Source of the DNA: CAWJHE01 sp963842455
GTDB taxonomy: Bacteria > Chloroflexota > Anaerolineae > Anaerolineales > UBA4823
Length of the DNA: 64,000 nt
Direction: 5' to 3'
NCBI GenBank assembly: GCA_963842455.1
Contig: CAWJHE010000013.1
Location: 186,001 to 250,000, forward strand
Made by a program: the position numbers and the translations under genes. Below are positions 61,841-64,000 of this stretch, piece by piece. A model generated the notes under the pieces. It saw only the letters and a program-made list of their open reading frames with translations. It did no database searches and was not told the DNA's origin. Numbering within the stretch: position 1 is the stretch's first letter; each line of letters opens with the position of its first letter.

Positions 61841-62836
61841 TCATTCTTGTACAAACCGGTTGGTATAAACTTTTTCAAGATCCAGTGGAGTTTCTAATAA
61901 ACCCATTTCTAGTAATACTTTCTGCATGTTTTCCCATGCAAGCGGATCACTTACCCCTGGACGCTCTGATTTCCAATACTCCATTGTCGCCAGTAATATC
62001 TGTGTTTGAACCTTCTCTTGAGCCGGATCGAGATTTTCAATATACTTCTTGCAAATTTCGAATGCCTCCTCAGGGTTATCCAAGGCATATTCAATCCCTT
62101 TTAATGTCGCATCCACCATCCTTTGAACCAGATCGGGGTTTTCTGCAATCGTTTTCTCATTGGTTAAGAGTCCATTGGATGTCAATTTTACGTAATCGGC
62201 TACCTTGACCATATCGACTGGATAACCTAATTTTTCTAATTGATAAGGTTCATTATTCGCATAAATGACTACCGAATCTACCTGTCCGGCAACCAACGCC
62301 TCAACCTGGTTATATCCGATAGACTGTAAGGAAACATCGGACTCATCAAGCTGCCCTGCATTAAGCAAAGCTCGCAAACCGATATAACTGGCTCCGAACA
62401 GACCTGGCAATCCTATGGTATGTCCAGCAAGGTCTTGCGGGGTATGGATATTCTGCTCTTTCAACGCTACCACACCAACAGGATAATCCTGCCACCAGGC
62501 CATCGCATAGACCACGGGTAATCCTTGAGCTCGAGCCAACAGCACCTGCTCACCGGAGACCAAGGAGAACTGCAGCTCATTCGCACCAACCAGGGCTACA
62601 CCATCTGTTTCAAAACTATAATCAAATTCAATCTCCAAACCCGCCTGGCGGTAAAATCCTTTTTCGGCTGCCACATAAAAAGGCGCATATTGCACATTGG
62701 GAATATATCCCATGGGTAGCCGGATCTTGGTTAGTGTTGCCTGGGTTGCCTGCGTGGTAGGCGCCTGGCTTGTAGTAGAACATGCACTCAAAGCAAAAAT
62801 TAACAGAAATAGAACGATTAAAATACGACTTTTCAT
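61841..62836 (-). CDS. ribY: NMT1/THI5-like substrate-binding lipoprotein, probable riboflavin binder (RibY)
   Basis: 331 residues: lipobox ALSAC (Cys 19), then IRLPMGYIPNVQYAPFYVAAEKG typical of the NMT1/THI5 family. Such proteins often bind thiamine precursors, but the FMN riboswitch upstream points to riboflavin, as in RibXY systems known from Chloroflexota. Second gene of the operon. Confidence 0.78.
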   Translation of the reverse strand: MKSRILIVLFLLIFALSACSTTSQAPTTQATQATLTKIRLPMGYIPNVQYAPFYVAAEKGFYRQAGLEIEFDYSFETDGVALVGANELQFSLVSGEQVLLARAQGLPVVYAMAWWQDYPVGVVALKEQNIHTPQDLAGHTIGLPGLFGASYIGLRALLNAGQLDESDVSLQSIGYNQVEALVAGQVDSVVIYANNEPYQLEKLGYPVDMVKVADYVKLTSNGLLTNEKTIAENPDLVQRMVDATLKGIEYALDNPEEAFEICKKYIENLDPAQEKVQTQILLATMEYWKSERPGVSDPLAWENMQKVLLEMGLLETPLDLEKVYTNRFVQE

Positions 62837-62945
62837 GATAAAGCTCCTGGATTTTTCTTTTTTTTAAATTTTCCAAACCTTTTTTTGATAACAGTTATCT
62901 TGTTTCCCTGGTAAAAGAAACATTTTGACTGGCGAAAAGCAAGGG

Positions 62946-63746
62946 TTATTCTGGTCGTTCTCTCCAAGAAAGCCAGCGAGACTCTAAGAAAACGACTGTT
63001 CCATACAATGCAACTGCCATGATAATCAACATCAAAACAGCCACAAAAACTAACGCAGTATCGTATTGACCGCGTGCCCGGTTAATCATAAAGCCGAGGC
63101 CTTGATCAGCACCTACAAATTCACCTACCACAGCCCCAATCACGGATAGGGTTGCACCGATCCTTAATCCACCTAAGAAAACAGGTAAAGCTGCAGGAAT
63201 TTCCAAAAGGTGAAATGTCTGCCAGGGAGTCGCCTGTAAGGAGCGCATCAAATCGCGTAAATCATCAGAAACAGAACGTAATCCAACAACCGTGTTAACC
63301 AATACAGGGAAGAAAACAATCAATGCACAAATTAACACTTTGGAAAACAGCCCAGGACCAAACCAAATCACCAATAAAGGTGCAATAGCAACGACTGGAA
63401 CGGATTGGCTGGCAACGATGTAGGGAGCCAGGATGCGTTCAACTGTTCTAGATTTCGCTAAAAAATAACCCAGGGAAGTTGAAGCGATTGTACCCAATGC
63501 CAGACCAGCCACCACTTCTCCCAGGGTCACGATCGCATGTCTCACAAGACTCCCGTCTTGGATCACCTGGATAAATCGCGACCAAACTAACGACGGTCCA
63601 GGAAGGATAAAAGCAGGGAAATTCCCTACATTCACCGCTATCTCCCATAATAATATCGCCACAAAGAAAGAAACAAACACCAGAATAATTCTGGTAGCTT
63701 GGATTTTATTCTGCCTGGTGGTCGTATCAGACAGATGAGCACTCAT
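62946..63746 (-). CDS. ribX: ABC transporter permease, probable riboflavin permease (RibX)
   Basis: About 266 residues, six membrane segments, with the EAA-type loop LMRSLQATPWQTFHLLEIPA near residue 160. Start ATG at 63746 with AAAGG 9 bases upstream. The longer open frame (to 63809) runs through the riboswitch terminator and is not used. First gene after the riboswitch. Confidence 0.8.
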   Translation of the reverse strand: MSAHLSDTTTRQNKIQATRIILVFVSFFVAILLWEIAVNVGNFPAFILPGPSLVWSRFIQVIQDGSLVRHAIVTLGEVVAGLALGTIASTSLGYFLAKSRTVERILAPYIVASQSVPVVAIAPLLVIWFGPGLFSKVLICALIVFFPVLVNTVVGLRSVSDDLRDLMRSLQATPWQTFHLLEIPAALPVFLGGLRIGATLSVIGAVVGEFVGADQGLGFMINRARGQYDTALVFVAVLMLIIMAVALYGTVVFLESRWLSWRERPE

Positions 63747-63767
63747 CGTATTCAACCTTTCCATAAC

Positions 63768-63796
63768 AAAAAACCCCGACATCAAAATGTTCGGGG
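63768..63796 (-). terminator. Riboswitch-controlled terminator before ribX
   Basis: CCCCGA/TCGGGG stem with an 11-base loop, then six T on the minus strand. It lies between the FMN aptamer and the ATG, so ligand binding can end transcription here. Confidence 0.85.
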
Positions 63797-63869
63797 CAAA
63801 ATGAGACAACCTATAACATCAGCATGAGTCTAAATTAACACAAGGCTCATGCATCAGATCAAGTCATAG

Positions 63870-63998
63870 GTGAACCTCCTCCCATCCGGACTGTACCGTC
63901 GGCCCTGGAATTGCACCAGATCGTGCTCGTTGATTGATCAAGAGCTTGCGGGCTATACCGCCGGTCGGGAATGGCATGATTCCTGGTGTGGTTCATGC
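63870..63998 (-). promoter_or_regulatory. FMN riboswitch (RFN element)
   Basis: On the minus strand the conserved RFN pieces occur in order: ATTCCCGACCGGCGGTAT, AGCCCGC, TGGTGCAATTCCAG, GGCCGACGGTACAGTCCGG and ATGGGAGGAGG. Outer stem GAACC/GGTTC. It senses FMN and should switch off the transporter when flavin is plentiful. The promoter lies outside the window. Confidence 0.96.
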
Positions 63999-64000
63999 TT

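Noticed and set aside
63746..63809. N-terminal extension of the permease
   Set aside because: It runs through the riboswitch terminator hairpin and has no ribosome site; the ATG at 63746 has one.
63870..63998. TPP riboswitch, suggested by the NMT1/THI5-like binding protein
   Set aside because: All conserved pieces match the FMN (RFN) element and not the TPP consensus.
1..64000. UAG fully reassigned to glutamine in this genome
   Set aside because: Many genes end in TAG at a natural C-terminus (hemW, fni, sucD, gltX, rodA, mrp, ccmF, ccmH and others). At most partial or regulated readthrough is possible.
1..64000. CRISPR arrays, insertion sequences, prophage genes
   Set aside because: No spaced direct repeats, transposase or phage proteins were seen on either strand.

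Overview
The window looks like a chromosome segment of an Anaerolineae-type Chloroflexota bacterium. This is an inference from gene content and protein style: type 2 IPP isomerase, 2-oxoacid:ferredoxin oxidoreductase beside succinyl-CoA synthetase genes, a fused NuoCD, System I cytochrome c maturation, NrfC/NrfD-type membrane electron transfer and many multihaem cytochromes. Promoters resemble sigma-70 sites, for example TTGACA-16-TACAAT before acpP.

Layout. 1-5.1 kb: end of hemW, prenyl synthase, fni, acpP and sucCD. 5.0-8.5 kb: a one-gene tRNA unit with a glutamine-type body and anticodon CUA, divergent from glnS, then gltX. 8.5-16.2 kb: a shape and division block on the minus strand (mreB, mreC, mreD, mrdA, minC, minD, minE, rodA, continuing into gltX). 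16.4-20.2 kb: gntR-korA-korB with a clear promoter and palindromic operator. 20.3-28.6 kb: peptidase, PIG-L deacetylase, PSP1 protein, Mrp ATPase and a partial complex I set (nuoB, nuoCD, a frameshifted nuoI) with iscX, divergent from a SufR-like regulator. 28.9-33.0 kb: two paralogous lipoproteins, a Nudix hydrolase, a membrane protein and a carotenoid-biosynthesis-type membrane protein. 33.0-41.8 kb: cytochrome c maturation operon ccmE-F-H-G, a zinc-ribbon protein, a dihaem cytochrome, ccmA-B-C-D. 41.9-56.5 kb: a multihaem cluster bracketed by two NarL-type two-component systems. 56.6-60.1 kb: a LysR regulator divergent from a decahaem lipoprotein. 60.1-64.0 kb: a zinc-ribbon membrane protein and an ABC transporter under an FMN riboswitch, probably for riboflavin.

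How it fits together. Seven proteins here carry 47 CXXCH haem motifs (2+8+8+9+9+1+10), and the ccm operon that attaches such haems is next to them. Quinone-facing modules (NrfCD and two cytochrome b proteins), membrane-anchored multihaem proteins and surface lipoproteins suggest a route from the quinone pool across the membrane to the cell surface or an external acceptor; the acceptor cannot be read from the sequence.

The most unusual single element is the tRNA: a complete, independently transcribed tRNA that should read UAG, beside the gene for the enzyme likely to charge it, in a genome segment where many genes still end in UAG.
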